From assembly GCA_900239685.1 (NCBI GenBank), contig OENT01000227.1:1-64000 (forward strand): a DNA stretch of 64,000 nt, in the 5' to 3' direction. Position 1 is the first letter of the stretch. Every line of letters starts with the position of its first letter. The notes beneath the pieces were generated by a model. It did not search any database, was not told where the DNA came from, and worked only from the letters and a program-made list of their open reading frames with translations. Of the stretch, positions 62,294-64,000 are shown in pieces. The stretch comes from Rotaria macrura (taxonomy: Eukaryota > Rotifera > Eurotatoria > Philodinida > Philodinidae). A program made the position numbers and the translations under genes.

Positions 62294-63371
62294 AAAACAA
62301 TAGAACAGAATAGATTTTTTTTCTCTTTATACTATTTGTTGTTGTCTTTGTCTTCTTTCGATTTTGTGTATGTTAATATATGTATGTGTGAATATGTGTG
62401 TGTGTTTATACTTGTCTCTTATAAGTATTGTATTGCCTGTTCTCATGTTGAATATCTACGGGGCTTTTTTTTTACAATATAACCCATAAGTAAACATAAA
62501 CGTATATATCTCTATCTTTATATCGGCATGCATAATGTATTAGAGTGAGAAATGCGTATTGAACCGTCTTGTTCGGTTGAACCAGTTAAAGAAATCTCGA
62601 ATATCAACTATCTAATTTTTGTTAGAGACGACAAACTTTAATGTAGGAAAATTGAGATTACATATGCGTATACATGTGACTAATGTGACACTGTTTGATT
62701 GCTAGTATCGATTTTAATTGTATTTAAAACACTTTCACATCTGTATGTCTATTGAAATCCTTCGTTCGTCTTTTTGTATAAATAGAGTTTATTATTTAAT
62801 CATCAGGGAAAAGAACGAGCAAGCATGATTAAATCGATAAGACTTGTCTCTATTAATTTGCATAAGTAAGAGTTTGCTTTTATTTTCATTTGCAAGCTCT
62901 ATTATAGATGAAGACGCAATAATATATGACAGATGGAGATGAAAAAAAGAGACTCTTGATAGGCAATAGTCTTATTCATGATGAAAGCAATTTAATCAAT
63001 AATAGAAAAAGAAAAGTTTTCTAATATAGACAATTATGTTGTCTGTCTTAATTCAATTTGCTAGATGAGCTTATCTTCTTCGTCTTGTTTCTAAAAAACC
63101 AAATATGATTCCCATGAAATTTATGATCATAGTCAAAAATTTCCAGTCGAATCAGCATAATTTAATTGTTTCTTTTTACCAAATATTATCTTATCAAATA
63201 ATGAAATCTCACTAGAAAATTATTATCGGTCTACATCAAAGTTCTATCTTATTTATATGAAATCGATGTTGACTTTGTCTATCTAAACAAAATGTTGATT
63301 AGCAGTCGATTGTTTGAGTGAAGCAAGGCGCGAGAAGAATCAAATGTGACGCGTTCAAGAAATTTCTCTAT
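62294..63371. other. spacer, nothing recognised
   Basis: AT-rich interval between two plus-strand genes, containing the 3' flank of the preceding gene with TG-rich stretches near 62367-62412. No gene or larger repeat seen. Confidence 0.6.
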
Positions 63372-64000
63372 ATGTTCGATATATTTCTACTTATTTTACA
63401 ATTAATACGTCATTCCATTGCTAATCAACCTCTTCTAATTGCGTCACCGTATCCATTCAATAGATCGGAATCATCGTCTATCCAATGTTTCACTAATGAT
63501 CAAGGTATTATTCTGTCGTTGACGATTCTTGCTTCGATGATGGATTTCGATGAGAATACGTCGGCATTAGAAAGTACTAAAGATAACATTATGAACAATG
63601 GAAGTATTAATTTAGAAATCGTGGCACCGTTCAATTATTCGAAATTACATTCAAATATTGAATGTCATTCAAAATATCATTATGGTACGCAAGAGATTAG
63701 TCGACTCGAAGTCCTTTCTGTCGCTGAAATTGTTTCTGATGATTTTCGAATTATAAATACTTCTGTAAAACAAACGATAACAATGACTTGTGAAACATAT
63801 GGAACAAATGTTAGTACGTATGCTGAAAGGAACGTCGATTGTTTTCGTGTACATTATTCATGTTGTTTTTCAGTTATGCAGTGGGATTACAGTAAGAATA
63901 TGTCACAAAATGTATCCAATCGTTTACCTATTGGTATTCGTTTTCATCGTAGATTTATTTCCAATGATACATTGATTATTGATGATGTTTCCTATTCAGA
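63372..64000 (+). CDS. secreted or membrane glycoprotein, partial at right edge
   Basis: From an ATG at 63372 the frame stays open for 209 codons to the window end, which is not expected by chance in DNA this AT-rich. Residues 1-19 form a signal-peptide-like hydrophobic start. At least eight Asn-x-Ser/Thr sequons (for example NRS, NTS, NGS, NYS, NVS, NMS, NDT) and several cysteines (CHSKYHY, DCFRVHYSCC) point to an extracellular glycoprotein. The last visible residues, TLIIDDVSYS, faintly resemble the end of a MAM-type domain, but this is weak. The 3' end lies beyond the window. Family unknown. Confidence 0.6.
   Translation, partial: MFDIFLLILQLIRHSIANQPLLIASPYPFNRSESSSIQCFTNDQGIILSLTILASMMDFDENTSALESTKDNIMNNGSINLEIVAPFNYSKLHSNIECHSKYHYGTQEISRLEVLSVAEIVSDDFRIINTSVKQTITMTCETYGTNVSTYAERNVDCFRVHYSCCFSVMQWDYSKNMSQNVSNRLPIGIRFHRRFISNDTLIIDDVSYS

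Noticed and set aside
63787..63881. Intron in the right-edge gene
   Set aside because: A GT...CAG pair exists, but the frame is open straight through to the edge, so no intron is needed.
1..64000. CRISPR array or bacterial operon
   Set aside because: No regularly spaced identical repeats with unique spacers, and the spliced genes show the window is eukaryotic.

Overview
The window is AT-rich DNA (about two thirds AT by eye) from an animal nuclear genome. It holds metazoan genes cut by many short introns, mostly 45-70 bp, with GT...YAG ends and the standard genetic code. The tiny introns, the AT-rich codons and a RING-less B-box/SPRY-like gene fit a bdelloid rotifer, perhaps a Rotaria-type genome given the long spacers. 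That assignment is inference; the gene identities do not depend on it.

Layout. 1-6532 has no supported gene. It is a patchwork of palindromes, G/C homopolymers, two GC-rich hairpin-like arrays, a tRNA-like remnant and a short telomere-like motif. A small unidentified ORF (6533-6898, -) follows. A complete ZO-1 type tight-junction scaffold (7934-14458, -) can be modelled in frame through 23 coding exons, from PDZ1 to the C-terminal ZU5 domain. A long gene-poor spacer (14459-24176) contains a foldback/MITE-like element. Then come a B-box protein (24177-25220, +), a Hedgehog-type Hint (Hog) membrane protein (26960-27814, +), TMEM120 (28774-31417, -) head-to-head with a vesicular GABA/glycine transporter (31703-33152, +), eIF3e (35606-38377, -), SCAF4/SCAF8 (41010-49808, +), a single-pass membrane protein of unknown function (53753-55041, +), an orphan candidate first exon (55892-56171, +), a low-complexity protein with a folded C-terminal region of unknown function (59693-62293, +), and a secreted glycoprotein-like gene running off the right edge (63372-64000, +).

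The genes form no pathway cluster. They mix housekeeping functions (translation initiation, RNA polymerase II transcript 3'-end choice) with cell-junction, neurotransmission and lineage-specific membrane proteins. The best candidates for undescribed biology are the Hog protein, which carries the Gly-Cys-Phe cleavage motif, a T-x-x-H motif and the SCYA motif but has only a membrane anchor and a short Thr-rich stalk instead of a signalling domain, and the three short degenerate inverted-motif arrays in otherwise AT-rich spacers. All exon models were built by hand from splice-site phase and family similarity; no alignment was run.
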